Shown: positions 7,544 through 16,292, counted from the stretch's first letter. The stretch: 64,000 nt of DNA from Phyllobacterium sp. T1293 (GCF_020731415.2 NZ_CP088273.1:191001-255000); one strand, 5' to 3'. The notes: generated by a model not told the origin, from the letters alone. Program-made: numbers and translations.

Positions 7544-8509
7544 TCAGATGGTCAGAATGACACTTCCGGTTGTTTTGCCAGCTTCAAGGTCGGCTTGGGC
7601 TTTTGCCGCGTCGTGAAGTGCGTATTCGGCGCCAATCGGACTCTGCAAACCATCCTGCAAGGCTGATATGAGGGCCCTTGAGCTGCGCTCGTAGAATTCC
7701 GGATTGTTGACTGAGGCAATGATACTGGGGCGCATCACGGCGATATTGCCCAAATCTTCGATACGTATCGGAGAAACGGGCCCTGCTGGCTGTCCGATGG
7801 AAGCGAGAATCCCGAATGGGCGGAGTGTCTTCAGTGTCTGCGGGAAGGTGGAGCCACCGATACCATCAATGGCAAGGTGTACGCCCTTGCTGTCGGCAAT
7901 CTGGCGAGCGCGCTCGGCCCAATCGGGTGATTTATGAAACAGGACTTCATCTGCCCCGGCTGCTTTTGCCATTACAGCCTTGCCTTCCGAGCCGACGGTG
8001 CCAATTACATGGGCGCCAAGGCGTTTTGCCCAGCGGGTGACCAGTTGGCCAACGCCGCCTGCGGCCGCATGGACCAGTATCCATTCGTCCCGTTTGATCG
8101 CACGGACTTCATGCAGGAGCATGTATGCCGTTAACCCGCGCAGGAATGTGCTTGCCGCGACGCGATCCGAAACGGCATCCGGCAGTTTGATCAGGCGTGA
8201 TTGTGGAAGCAGCCGCACTTCCGCATAACCACCCAAAGGCATGCCGGTATAGCCGACGCGATCACCGGGTTTAAGGTTGGTAACATCGTCTCCCACAGCG
8301 TCAACCGTGCCTGCGCCTTCAAACCCAAGCACTGCGGGCAGGCTCGGTGGTGAATAGAGCCCGGTACGGAAGTAAATATCGACAAAATTGACACCAATGG
8401 CTGTCTGACGGATGCGAACCTCGTTTGGAGCGGGATCAGCGACCTTGATATCGCGTGTGTGCAACACTTCAGGGCCGCCATGGCCGTTCATTTCCACAAT
8501 TAATGACAT
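7544..8509 (-). CDS. Zinc-free quinone oxidoreductase-type alcohol dehydrogenase (QOR family)
   Basis: A 321-residue medium-chain dehydrogenase with the NADPH-binding motif AAAGGVGQL near residue 150 and the GYTGMPLGGYAE segment of quinone oxidoreductases; it lacks the structural-zinc Cys cluster. Such enzymes reduce quinones and enones with NADPH. The start at 8509 is preceded by AGGAGAAC, a strong ribosome site. The LysR-type gene at 8602 is divergent across a 92-bp gap, so that regulator probably controls this gene. Confidence 0.9.
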   Translation of the reverse strand: MSLIVEMNGHGGPEVLHTRDIKVADPAPNEVRIRQTAIGVNFVDIYFRTGLYSPPSLPAVLGFEGAGTVDAVGDDVTNLKPGDRVGYTGMPLGGYAEVRLLPQSRLIKLPDAVSDRVAASTFLRGLTAYMLLHEVRAIKRDEWILVHAAAGGVGQLVTRWAKRLGAHVIGTVGSEGKAVMAKAAGADEVLFHKSPDWAERARQIADSKGVHLAIDGIGGSTFPQTLKTLRPFGILASIGQPAGPVSPIRIEDLGNIAVMRPSIIASVNNPEFYERSSRALISALQDGLQSPIGAEYALHDAAKAQADLEAGKTTGSVILTI

Positions 8510-8601
8510 GATGTTCTCCTTTGGAATGGAGGCATTGGACCACATCGCACTATGTGTGGAAATTCTGTGTTTTATCCCTTTATCTGTGCAATAATGCACC
8601 T

Positions 8602-9468
8602 ATGTTTGATTGGCAGGATTTGCATTATTTTTCCGTTCTGGCGCGGACAGGTTCCTTGTCGGCTGCCGCGCGTGAACTTGGCGTTGATCATGCGACGGTC
8701 GGCCGCCGTGTGGCATCGCTGGAGCAATCGCTGTCGTTGCATCTTGTGGATCGTCTGCCACGCCGCTCGCCGCTCACGGCGGAGGGAAGCGCGATTGCTG
8801 AGCTTGCAGAAGAAATGGCGCGCCTGTCCCAAGCCATCGACAGGCGTGCCCGTGGCCTGACCAATGCGGCGACGGCAACGGTGCGGATCAGCGCACCGCC
8901 CGCAGTTGCCGCAAGATTGATAGCGCCGCATGTGGTGGAATTTCATCGTGAACACCCTGATATAACCTTGGCGTTGGCGGGTGCGTCGCATAATGCTGCG
9001 CTTGATCGCAGCGAGGCGGATGTGGCCGTGCGTATGACGAGGCCAACGGAACAGGATTTGTTGATCCGGCGGATCGGCGCGATCCACTTCGCGCTCTATG
9101 CCACCCGCGAGCAGGCGGCCCTGCCACCCGAAACTCTGGCCTTCATCGCTTATGATTCAACACTTGATCACCTGACCCAGCAGGTGTGGTTGCGCGCAAT
9201 TCTTGCGGGCCGTCCGATTATCTTTCAGGCCAGTGATCTCTTCGGCCAGCAGGAGGCGGCCCGGGCAGGATTGGGGGCAGCAGCACTTCCGTGTTTTATG
9301 GGCGACAATGATCCAATGCTGGTCAAGCTGGATGCACAGGAACCGCCACCTGTCCGCGATATATGGTTGACCGCCTATCCGGATGTCAGCCGTTCACTGG
9401 CCATGCGCACGGTTATGACGTTCCTCGCCGATATTATCGGCAGGGAATGCCCGATCAGAGCACCGTAG
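8602..9468 (+). CDS. LysR-family transcriptional regulator
   Basis: The 288-residue protein begins with the LysR winged helix (LHYFSVLARTGSLSAAARELG, then VDHATVGRRVASLEQSL) and continues with a periplasmic-binding-like effector domain. The ATG at 8602 gives the standard N-terminus; frames reaching back to 8521 would run into the divergent promoter. It is transcribed away from the quinone oxidoreductase gene, so it likely senses a substrate of that enzyme and autoregulates from the shared 92-bp region. Its last 14 bp overlap the end of the convergent receiver gene. Confidence 0.92.
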   Translation: MFDWQDLHYFSVLARTGSLSAAARELGVDHATVGRRVASLEQSLSLHLVDRLPRRSPLTAEGSAIAELAEEMARLSQAIDRRARGLTNAATATVRISAPPAVAARLIAPHVVEFHREHPDITLALAGASHNAALDRSEADVAVRMTRPTEQDLLIRRIGAIHFALYATREQAALPPETLAFIAYDSTLDHLTQQVWLRAILAGRPIIFQASDLFGQQEAARAGLGAAALPCFMGDNDPMLVKLDAQEPPPVRDIWLTAYPDVSRSLAMRTVMTFLADIIGRECPIRAP

Positions 9469-9820
9469 CCGACGGCAGGATGCCTGAAATGGATTCGCGG
9501 TTGAACGGCTTCAGAAGATAGCCCGCTGCGCCAGCCCGCTTTGCCCGCATGATTTTTGTGACATCGATTTCAGCAAGGCAGAGATAAATTCTGGTTGCTG
9601 TACCACCGGGAAGCGCGCGAATCTGGGTGATAATATCGACGGATGGCATATCCGGCAGCGCACAATCCAGAATGATGATATCGGGCATTTCCACGCTGCA
9701 GGCGGAAACCGTATGGAACCCGGTGTCAGCAGTGGTCACGACGACATTGTCGCTGGCGAGCAGGCGCGTTGCAACTTTGCGGACAACCGGTGCCCCATCA
9801 ACAACCATGCAACGTAACAA
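9455..9820 (-). CDS. Single-domain response regulator with an altered active site
   Basis: A 121-residue CheY-like receiver with no output domain. The predicted phospho-acceptor is Asp52 (ILDCALPDM) and the conserved Lys is Lys104 (LLKPF). Two usual residues are missing: the acidic pair is Asp8-Gly9 rather than Asp-Asp, and the Thr/Ser after the fourth strand is replaced (YLCLAE). Phosphorylation may therefore be weak or absent. A TTG at 9820 is the likely start because GGGGGGAG stands six bases before it; the first ATG, at 9808, would cut into the first strand. It lies 96 bp after chpT in the same orientation, which suggests a role in the ChpT-CtrA relay, but that is inference. Confidence 0.8.
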   Translation of the reverse strand: MLRCMVVDGAPVVRKVATRLLASDNVVVTTADTGFHTVSACSVEMPDIIILDCALPDMPSVDIITQIRALPGGTATRIYLCLAEIDVTKIMRAKRAGAAGYLLKPFNRESISGILPSATVL

Positions 9821-9916
9821 TGCGAACTCCCCCCGGAATTGCTGCGAAATTGCAGCCGCGTCAGGGGAGAGTAACAGGCACTCCGTGAAGAAATGCCCAA
9901 GGCGAATGGTAAATTT

Positions 9917-10546
9917 TTAAGCGGCTGAAAAGACGATCTCTTCCGGCGTGGCATGGATAGAGATTGTCATGCCCGCTTCCTGCGCCAATAGGAGGGTATA
10001 ATAGGGCTGGACCGCATGGGCATCGATCGGTTCTTCCGGGGTCTTGCCGCTGTGCAGTTCGAGGAATTTTGGCGGAACACGCAGCATTGGACCACGCGAG
10101 GTCAGAACAAATCGCGGTTCGGTTTCCGGTGTTTCCAGTGCCACATTCAACGTGCCGCCACGCGGCAGGGCTGCATTGGCGATCAGCACGAGGTTGAGCA
10201 GCAGCTTGACCTTGTTCTTCGGCAGCAGGACGCGATTGCCCGTCCAGGTGAATTCCGCTTTCTCGCCCTTCATATATTCATTGGCAACGTTCTGGGCATC
10301 ACCAGTGTCAATCTGAACGCCCGCGGAACCAGCCGCACCGAAAGCAATGCGGGCAAACTGAAGCCGGGCAGATGCGCTGCGTGCACTCGATTTGATGAGG
10401 TTCATCGCGTCTTCGTCAGCGCCGCCTTCTTCGAGAAGCTCGAGACCGTTGTTGATCGCACCAACAGGCGAAATGATGTCATGGCAAATACGACTGCTCA
10501 GCAGGGCTCCGAGGTCCGTTGCCGAAAGAATTACGGGCAATGTCAT
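9917..10546 (-). CDS. chpT: Histidine phosphotransferase ChpT
   Basis: ChpT is the dimeric phosphotransfer protein that passes phosphate from the kinase CckA to CtrA and CpdR. The 209-residue protein has the phosphorylated His22 in RICHDIISPVGA, followed by a second helix of the four-helix bundle and a degenerate histidine-kinase-like ATPase domain that has lost the ATP-binding boxes. The gene is followed on the same strand by the single-domain receiver gene and is divergent from eipA. The order eipA-chpT near ctrA is, as I recall, the same as in Brucella. Confidence 0.93.
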   Translation of the reverse strand: MTLPVILSATDLGALLSSRICHDIISPVGAINNGLELLEEGGADEDAMNLIKSSARSASARLQFARIAFGAAGSAGVQIDTGDAQNVANEYMKGEKAEFTWTGNRVLLPKNKVKLLLNLVLIANAALPRGGTLNVALETPETEPRFVLTSRGPMLRVPPKFLELHSGKTPEEPIDAHAVQPYYTLLLAQEAGMTISIHATPEEIVFSAA

Positions 10547-10864
10547 AAGAGAGTCTCCTGAAGATTGGCTAGCGGTTTGGTCTGCACATTGGGCTCAAGC
10601 CGAATCAGATGTTCATGCGAATCACTCTGATTGCTGCTGCATTTGGATACATAGCTCAGTCCGCATGGGCAAGAACGACGTCGAAAATGCCAGTAGCTGC
10701 TGAAATCGCTATCTTTTTCTCGTCCTAGGCAAGCCATTGAAATGCCAAGATCGATTCATAAACTTTTATACAAGGTTTAGACCTTTAAATGGTGCTTCAA
10801 TTATAAAGCGAACACAAGATTCGCAACTGGCGTCGGACAAAGAAGCGAACAGCCAAAAGGAATT
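10547..10864. promoter_or_regulatory. chpT-eipA divergent intergenic region
   Basis: This 318-bp gap must hold the promoters of both genes. It contains four GANTC sites (10602, 10619, 10753, 10818), against about one expected, but no full TTAA-N7-TTAA CtrA site that I can find; the nearest is an A/T-rich stretch at 10776-10789. The short minus-strand frame at 10543-10737 overlaps the chpT start and is not supported. Confidence 0.4.
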
Positions 10865-11449
10865 ATGATGGCGTCTCTATTCTTGTCTATGAACCGTTTT
10901 TTTCTTCTGATCCTGACGATGGTGTCGCTGGTTGTCGCGCAGCCGCGATTGGCCAGTGCTGCTCAGGACCAGTACTCGATGAACGAGATCGTCAATTCGG
11001 GGCAGAGGTTCTTTGGATCGACCTCCGGGGGACTTGCGTCCGCTGTCGAGAAGATTTTCCAGAGCTATGGTTTGCCGAACGGATATATCCTCGGTGAAGA
11101 AGGATCGGGCGCTATCATTGGCGGCCTGACCTATGGCGAAGGCTCGCTCTACACAAAGAATGCGGGCGATCACAAAACATTCTGGCAGGGACCATCCATC
11201 GGATGGGATTTTGGTGGCCAAGGCTCCCGTGTCATGATGCTCGTCTATAATCTCGACGATGTGCAGAACCTCTATGGCCGTTTTGTCGGCGTGGCGGGTT
11301 CGGCCTATCTCTTCGCCGGTGTTGGCTTCAACGTGCTCAAGCGCAATCAGGTTCTGCTTGTACCGATACGCACAGGCGTTGGCGCACGGCTTGGTGTAAA
11401 TGTGGGCTATCTCAAAATCACCCAATCGCCGACCTGGAATCCGTTTTGA
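10865..11449 (+). CDS. eipA: Periplasmic envelope-integrity protein EipA (DUF1134)
   Basis: The 194-residue precursor has a Sec signal peptide ending near LASAA and then a DUF1134 domain, recognisable by its Gly-rich strands (GYILGEEGSGAIIGGL, YLFAGVGFNV, GARLGVNVGYLKI). In Brucella abortus EipA is a periplasmic beta-barrel-like protein needed for envelope stress resistance and virulence, and its gene is under CtrA control. The location next to chpT supports the assignment. The start at 10865 follows AAAAGGAATT. A hairpin follows the gene. Confidence 0.9.
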   Translation: MMASLFLSMNRFFLLILTMVSLVVAQPRLASAAQDQYSMNEIVNSGQRFFGSTSGGLASAVEKIFQSYGLPNGYILGEEGSGAIIGGLTYGEGSLYTKNAGDHKTFWQGPSIGWDFGGQGSRVMMLVYNLDDVQNLYGRFVGVAGSAYLFAGVGFNVLKRNQVLLVPIRTGVGARLGVNVGYLKITQSPTWNPF

Positions 11450-11472
11450 TCCCTTCATATTGCTAACCTATA

Positions 11473-11505
11473 GCAAAGACGCGGAAACCGTTCCCGCGTC
11501 TTTGC
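11473..11505 (+). terminator. Terminator of eipA
   Basis: A 12-bp perfect stem (GCAAAGACGCGG with its complement) encloses a 9-nt loop. The T-run is short, so strength is uncertain. Confidence 0.6.
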
Positions 11506-11560
11506 CGTTTGATGCCAGACTGTCATTGTGCCAGATTGAGCTACCAATAGGACCCTTATC

Positions 11561-12622
11561 GTGATCCAGACCGCGCTTTATTTTGCTCTTGGATTTTTGA
11601 GCGCCGTGCTGCTGGCGTTGATCTTTGCACCGCCTGTCTGGCGCCGCGCGATGCTGCTCACACGCAGGCGTGTCGAAGCTGAAACACCACTGACGCTCAA
11701 TGAGATCCAGGCCCAGCGCGATGGTCTGCGTGCCGAACATGCGGTCAGTGAGCGCAAGCTCGAAATGACCCTTGCGGGTGTGAAAGAAAAATCTGCAAAG
11801 CAACTGGCTGAATTCAGTGACAAGGAACGGCAGATTCGCACACTGTCCAATGATGTTTCCGCGCGTGACACCACAATTGCCGAGTTGCAGGCTACGCTTG
11901 CCGAACGCGGGCAGACGCTGGAAAAAACAGGGAAAGACCTGAGCAATACAGCGCAGACCCTTGAACAACGTTCTGCGGAGCTGGAGCTTTTAAACCGACG
12001 TCTGACCAGCACGGCAACGAAGGCAGACAGCTTGCAGATCGACGTTGCAGCGCAGGGCACGCGCATCGAGAATCTTTCCGATGAGTTGAAGGAAGCACGT
12101 CAGGGCCGACGCGATGCCGAAGAGCAGAAGCGCAAGCTGGAGACCGAGATCAAAGCCTTGCAGCATTCATTCGAACAGGAAAAAACGCGTGGCAGAGATA
12201 CCCAGACACAAGCGACAACCCTTGTGACACAGCTTTCAGACAGCGAGGCCAAGCTTTTGCGGCGGGAAAAGGAAGTTGAACGGCTCAATGAGCGGTTGCG
12301 CAATGTGATTGCTGAAGGCCGTAAACAGGGCATTGCTGCGACGGAAACGCCTCGTGGCAAGCAGGCGCTGGTGCAGGCCGAGGAAAGCAAGCGGCTGCGC
12401 GAGGAAATGAACACACTTGCATCGCAGGTCGTCGCGATGGTTGCCCGGCTTGAGGGGCCAGCGTCCCCGGTGAACAAACTGCTTGATGGCACAGGCAAAG
12501 ACGCGGCGGTGGCCTATGACGACAATGGCGAGGTCATTGTCAGTCTGGCCGATCGTATCCGCGCGCTGCAAAAGGCAGCATCGGCTCTGGAATCAGGCGG
12601 CGGAGAACCGGCTAAATCGTGA
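11561..12622 (+). CDS. Membrane-anchored coiled-coil protein of unknown function
   Basis: The 353-residue product has one N-terminal membrane helix (residues 3-26, IQTALYFALGFLSAVLLALI) followed by an Arg-rich stop-transfer and roughly 230 residues of continuous coiled coil (about 45-275), rich in Gln, Glu and Lys with heptads. A less regular C-terminal part follows. Orientation should be N-out, coil in the cytoplasm. It resembles envelope- or division-linked scaffolds in form only; I do not recognise a named family. The start is a GTG at 11561. Its last 30 bp overlap the end of the convergent RNA methyltransferase gene. Confidence 0.75.
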   Translation: MIQTALYFALGFLSAVLLALIFAPPVWRRAMLLTRRRVEAETPLTLNEIQAQRDGLRAEHAVSERKLEMTLAGVKEKSAKQLAEFSDKERQIRTLSNDVSARDTTIAELQATLAERGQTLEKTGKDLSNTAQTLEQRSAELELLNRRLTSTATKADSLQIDVAAQGTRIENLSDELKEARQGRRDAEEQKRKLETEIKALQHSFEQEKTRGRDTQTQATTLVTQLSDSEAKLLRREKEVERLNERLRNVIAEGRKQGIAATETPRGKQALVQAEESKRLREEMNTLASQVVAMVARLEGPASPVNKLLDGTGKDAAVAYDDNGEVIVSLADRIRALQKAASALESGGGEPAKS

Positions 12623-13429
12623 CAGGGCAATGCCTGACGCTGTTGCGACGTTCAAACTGTCAAATTCCAGCGACATTGGAATTCTGACAGTCCGCAGCTT
12701 TTGCATCAACGCTTTTGGCAGACCTTCTCCCTCGGTTCCAAGCAGCAGGGCCGTGCGCACTCCGGGTTGTGCCGTGTAGATGCTTTCGGTGCCCGAAGGG
12801 CTCAGTGCGTAGATATGAAAATTCGCCTGCTGCAGCTTGCTGACGAGTTCCTCGATGGAACCCTCGCGGGCGAATGGCACTTTGAGCGCTGCCCCCACGG
12901 AGACGCGGATTGCCTTGCGGTAGAGCGGGTCACAGCTGGTTTCATCCATCAGAATGCAGTCAGCTTCGAACGCTGCGGCATTGCGAAAGATTGAACCCAT
13001 ATTGTCGTGGTTGGATATGCCGCAAAGCACCACGGCAAGTGATTTTTCGGGGAGAGCATCAATCAATTGACTGGCAGAGCAGGGCGCACTGCGCTGTCCG
13101 ACTGCGAGAATACCGCGATGCATGGGAAAACCGGCAATCGCATCCATGACATTGCGCGAAACGCAGTAGACAGGAACGTCATCCGGGCAGAGACGGATTT
13201 GCTCTGACAGTCCTGCGAGGCGGTTTTCCAGAACCAGAAGCGACTCTACAGCGAAAGCAGCGTTGGCAAGCAATACATTGAGTACAACCTTACCTTCCGC
13301 AATGAAGCGGCCTTCCCGGCCAACCAGATCGCGCTCGCGGACATCGCGATAGGGCACAAGCCGCGCATCTTCTGGATCATCTATGCGAATGGTGCGCTGT
13401 TCGAGCCAGATCTGGTCATCCGATGCCAT
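12593..13429 (-). CDS. TrmH/SpoU-family RNA 2'-O-methyltransferase
   Basis: The 278-residue protein has the three SPOUT motifs in order: NHDNMGSIFRNAAAF near 145, LLLGTEGEGLP near 230 and LNVATASGIAL near 262, which form the knotted S-adenosylmethionine site. The N-terminal part (FIAEGKVVLNVLL) is the substrate-binding domain found in rRNA methyltransferases such as RlmB. The target base, in tRNA or rRNA, cannot be told. It is 3 bp downstream of the HugZ-like gene on the same strand, so the two are likely co-transcribed. Confidence 0.9.
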   Translation of the reverse strand: MASDDQIWLEQRTIRIDDPEDARLVPYRDVRERDLVGREGRFIAEGKVVLNVLLANAAFAVESLLVLENRLAGLSEQIRLCPDDVPVYCVSRNVMDAIAGFPMHRGILAVGQRSAPCSASQLIDALPEKSLAVVLCGISNHDNMGSIFRNAAAFEADCILMDETSCDPLYRKAIRVSVGAALKVPFAREGSIEELVSKLQQANFHIYALSPSGTESIYTAQPGVRTALLLGTEGEGLPKALMQKLRTVRIPMSLEFDSLNVATASGIALSRFSRFSAA

Positions 13430-13432
13430 GTT

Positions 13433-14212
13433 TCAGGCCGTTTCGCCAGCAGTGCCCAAGCCCGCCCGCGCTTCGCCAGCCATGCGCACGAGGCTCATAT
13501 GCATATCCTTGGCTGAGCCGAGCGGCGTGGAAAACCAGATGCGCTGCACATCATCGCCATCGGCAATATCAAAACCCTCGGCGTCGATGCCGGTTATGCG
13601 CCAGCTGCCATCAGGTGCCTTGGCGTAAAACCGTGCATAGAGCGCTATGGCCTCCGCGTGGTCATCATTCATATGTTCGACTGCATTTTTCTCTGCAGCC
13701 GCCAATTCGTCATTGACCGGATTGAGGCTGAGCAGATCGTCAGCAGTTAACTGGTAGGCCCTACCAAACCCGCCGTTGAGTCTTGCACCCGTCGGCTCAA
13801 GCCGGAAAAAGCGGAAGTCGCCAAGCCCGGCATAAAGCTTGGCCTTGGGCTGGTGTGCGAGATAGCGCCATTCGATACGGGTATGTTCAACGCCTTCACG
13901 GGTAATTTCCCGCGCTTTGGCAAATACGGTAATACGTGGATGGGCGAGTGGATCGCCCTTGCCGACTTCGCCGACCAGCAGCGAACAACGCGGGTCAGCG
14001 ATCAGGGCAGGCGTGTGTGCGGAAAGGGCGGAGACAAGAATAACAGGTGTGCCGTCATGATCCGTGGAAAGGCCGACACGGGTGGCAATGGGACCGCCGG
14101 TCGCAGGATCAAGCGTCGCGATGACAGCGTAACGCGCCTTGCGGACCAGTGTCTTTGCCAATCGGACAGCGTCTGCGTCGGTCTCGCGTATTACATCCTT
14201 CTTGTCGGTCAC
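13433..14212 (-). CDS. HugZ-like haem utilisation/PNPOx-fold protein with DUF2470 domain
   Basis: The 259-residue protein combines an N-terminal flavin-reductase-like split barrel of the pyridoxamine-phosphate-oxidase superfamily (YAVIATLDPATGGPIATRVG) with a C-terminal DUF2470 domain (VEHMNDDHAEAI). This architecture is that of HugZ-type haem-degrading or haem-binding proteins. No haem-transport gene is adjacent; the only haem gene in the window is hemF, 50 kb away. The enzymatic role is thus inferred from architecture. Confidence 0.82.
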   Translation of the reverse strand: MTDKKDVIRETDADAVRLAKTLVRKARYAVIATLDPATGGPIATRVGLSTDHDGTPVILVSALSAHTPALIADPRCSLLVGEVGKGDPLAHPRITVFAKAREITREGVEHTRIEWRYLAHQPKAKLYAGLGDFRFFRLEPTGARLNGGFGRAYQLTADDLLSLNPVNDELAAAEKNAVEHMNDDHAEAIALYARFYAKAPDGSWRITGIDAEGFDIADGDDVQRIWFSTPLGSAKDMHMSLVRMAGEARAGLGTAGETA

Positions 14213-14295
14213 GGCCTATCCCTCATTATGTTGAGCGAGAGATAGTTGCTCGGCCGGTGCAGGACAAGCGATTTCAGCGAAAGGGCGATAAGGTG

Positions 14296-14487
14296 TTAAG
14301 CCGCGATTGATCTGTTGTCGTTAATGCCGGCGTCATGCATGCAATCGGCAAGCAGATCGAGATCGACAGGGCCGATCGTACACAAAACCGGGGCAAATTC
14401 TTCAACAGGAATGTCGAGCGCCATCAGTTCGACGAGCGCTTCCATCAATGCTTCACGCGTGTCATATCTTGCGGAATAGCTTGGCAT
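14296..14487 (-). CDS. Small conserved-looking protein of unknown function
   Basis: A 63-residue acidic protein starting at the ATG at 14487, which is preceded by AGAGGCAG at a good distance; the frame continues to 14502 without need. It is mostly helical, with repeated short hydrophobic stretches (EALMEALVELMAL, DLDLLADCMHDAG). No membrane segment or known motif. It stands alone between the HugZ-like gene and the SleB-type gene. Coding is supported by the ribosome site and the even composition only. Confidence 0.55.
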   Translation of the reverse strand: MPSYSARYDTREALMEALVELMALDIPVEEFAPVLCTIGPVDLDLLADCMHDAGINDNRSIAA

Positions 14488-14727
14488 GATTCTGCCTCTC
14501 AAGCCGGATCAACTGCGCAAAATCATACTATAAATACGGTAAACAAATTCTTAATTTTGCCATTATTGGAAATTTTTTGCTTCTTTTGTGAATAAAATAA
14601 CGCCATGATTTCAAATAGATGATAGAAAGTGATTACACGTTAACTCTCTTTGCCATTGTTTGGCCCTAAATCACATCAATCTGTGACCAACTTCACCAGC
14701 AGGAAAAACAGCGATGAGAATTGCTTC

Positions 14728-15666
14728 GTGATCGGCGCAAGGAAGTGGAAAACCCCCTCGATTGTGGGTGTTATAGCCGCCATTGGCCTCGTAAGTGGGT
14801 GCTCTACGCAGACTGCCCAGCACGCCGGTAAGGTGAAGGCAAATCTGGCAAGCAACAATACAACTGTTTCCAAAAGCTACGCCTATACCCCGAAGGACAA
14901 GGAATGTCTTGAGCGGGCGATGTTCTTTGAGTCCAACCGCTCGAGCCAGGATGGTTTGCTCGCGGTGGGGACTGTGGTTATGAATCGTCTCGATTCCGGC
15001 AAATATGCGAATACGATTTGCGGTGTCGTTGGTGAAAAGGGACAGTTTGCTCCCGGCGTTCTTTCCCGCCCAATGCAGTCGGCAGCGCTTCCTGATGTTC
15101 AGCAGGCAGCGGACGCGGTGCTCAAGGGCCAGCGTCATCCCAAGGTCAAGGAAGCCATGTTCTTCCATACGGCTGGACTGCGCTTTCCTTACCGGAACAT
15201 GCACTACACGGTTGTTGCCGGTGGTAATGCCTTTTACGAGAAGCGGGACCGCTACAATACGCCTGACTTGGGTAACAAGGTTGCAAGCGTTGCCATTGCC
15301 AACGCCTATATTGCCAGCATGAGAAATACCAACCCGGCTTCGGTCAACAACATCATGGTTGCCAGTGTGCAGCCGACAATGACGACCACAACGTCGGGGC
15401 GCGTGACAAATCAGCCTTTCGCAGTTGCTCAGGCCCAGACTGCACCCACGGCTGCGCCGCAGCAGCTTGCATTTGCCAATGTTGCTGTACCAGTTGATCC
15501 GCCAGCACCGGCTATGGTTTTCACTGCACCAGCTTCGGCCAAGCCAACGGCTATGCCGCAGGCTGCAGAACCGGCTGTGCTTGCTTTCGAAGCTCCCAAG
15601 AGCAAATCGGTTGATGCTATTGGCCAGATGCTGCTCGCTCAGGACCGTCCGGCTCCGGCCAATTAA
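14728..15666 (+). CDS. SleB/CwlJ-type cell wall hydrolase, predicted lipoprotein
   Basis: A 312-residue protein when started at the GTG at 14728. That start gives a proper lipoprotein signal with lipobox VSGC and lipidated Cys at position 25; the frame is open to a TTG at 14650, which would put 26 unlikely residues before the signal. The Hydrolase_2 (SleB) domain follows, with the catalytic Glu in MFFESNRSSQDG and conserved segments VVMNRL and FFHTAGLRFPY. The last ~120 residues are Ala/Pro/Thr-rich and look like an unstructured wall-spanning tail. SleB-type enzymes are lytic transglycosylases or amidases acting on peptidoglycan. Confidence 0.85.
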   Translation: MIGARKWKTPSIVGVIAAIGLVSGCSTQTAQHAGKVKANLASNNTTVSKSYAYTPKDKECLERAMFFESNRSSQDGLLAVGTVVMNRLDSGKYANTICGVVGEKGQFAPGVLSRPMQSAALPDVQQAADAVLKGQRHPKVKEAMFFHTAGLRFPYRNMHYTVVAGGNAFYEKRDRYNTPDLGNKVASVAIANAYIASMRNTNPASVNNIMVASVQPTMTTTTSGRVTNQPFAVAQAQTAPTAAPQQLAFANVAVPVDPPAPAMVFTAPASAKPTAMPQAAEPAVLAFEAPKSKSVDAIGQMLLAQDRPAPAN

Positions 15667-15682
15667 GGCGATGAACGATCTG

Positions 15683-15700
15683 GCGCCGCGAAAGCGGCGC
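15683..15700. terminator. Hairpin between convergent genes
   Basis: GCGCCGC / GCGGCGC closes a GAAA tetraloop right after the hydrolase gene. It has no T-run, so it may stabilise 3' ends or terminate only weakly. Confidence 0.45.
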
Positions 15701-15714
15701 TCATTGGCATGTGG

Positions 15715-16104
15715 TTATGGTACGAGGAAGTGCTGTGACCACTCGTCGTGTGGAACCATCTGTCCGATTGCATATTGAAACGTCAGGATGGTCATGTGAT
15801 CCGGTGACGTCGTGCATGTGTAGGAGAGGTGATACCATTCGCCCTTGCTGCGAAACGCAGCGCCGGTGGACTGGATTTTGTCACCGGTCACTTTGGGTTC
15901 CTTGAAGGCGTAGGCGACGAGTTCATCGGGCACGAGCTTGACCGGATCGTGGTGAATGCGCTCCATCGCCTCAAGATCACACCGCTGCTCCAGCCGCGTT
16001 TCCGGGCTCAATCCTTCCAGTTCTTCCGCTTCCTTTGAATCCATGGCCTTGGATGAACCGGTCATTGCGATCGTCAACAAAAGCATGGCTATAAGTGATT
16101 TCAT
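15715..16104 (-). CDS. DUF930 family exported protein
   Basis: A 129-residue precursor with an N-terminal signal peptide (cleavage near SSKA) and the DUF930 domain, recognisable by LSPETRLEQRCDLEAM and the later VPDELVAYAF segment. The family is common in Hyphomicrobiales and has no known function; it is probably periplasmic with one disulfide (Cys42 and a second Cys near 97). It stands alone, convergent with the SleB-type gene. Confidence 0.85.
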   Translation of the reverse strand: MKSLIAMLLLTIAMTGSSKAMDSKEAEELEGLSPETRLEQRCDLEAMERIHHDPVKLVPDELVAYAFKEPKVTGDKIQSTGAAFRSKGEWYHLSYTCTTSPDHMTILTFQYAIGQMVPHDEWSQHFLVP

Positions 16105-16292
16105 TTACGCCGGGCTCTCTGAAATTTAGGCAGAAGGATCATACAACGTGTCTGGACCAATGGACGGCTTCCTAGTCCACGCGGGGCCGTTTGCACCATA
16201 GGCCAAAACGCCGTCAGATGTCTCCCGGATTGGGACCAAATTATGGAAGCCGGCTGGATAATCCACAGCGGTAAAGTGGTTGTGATGCCAGG

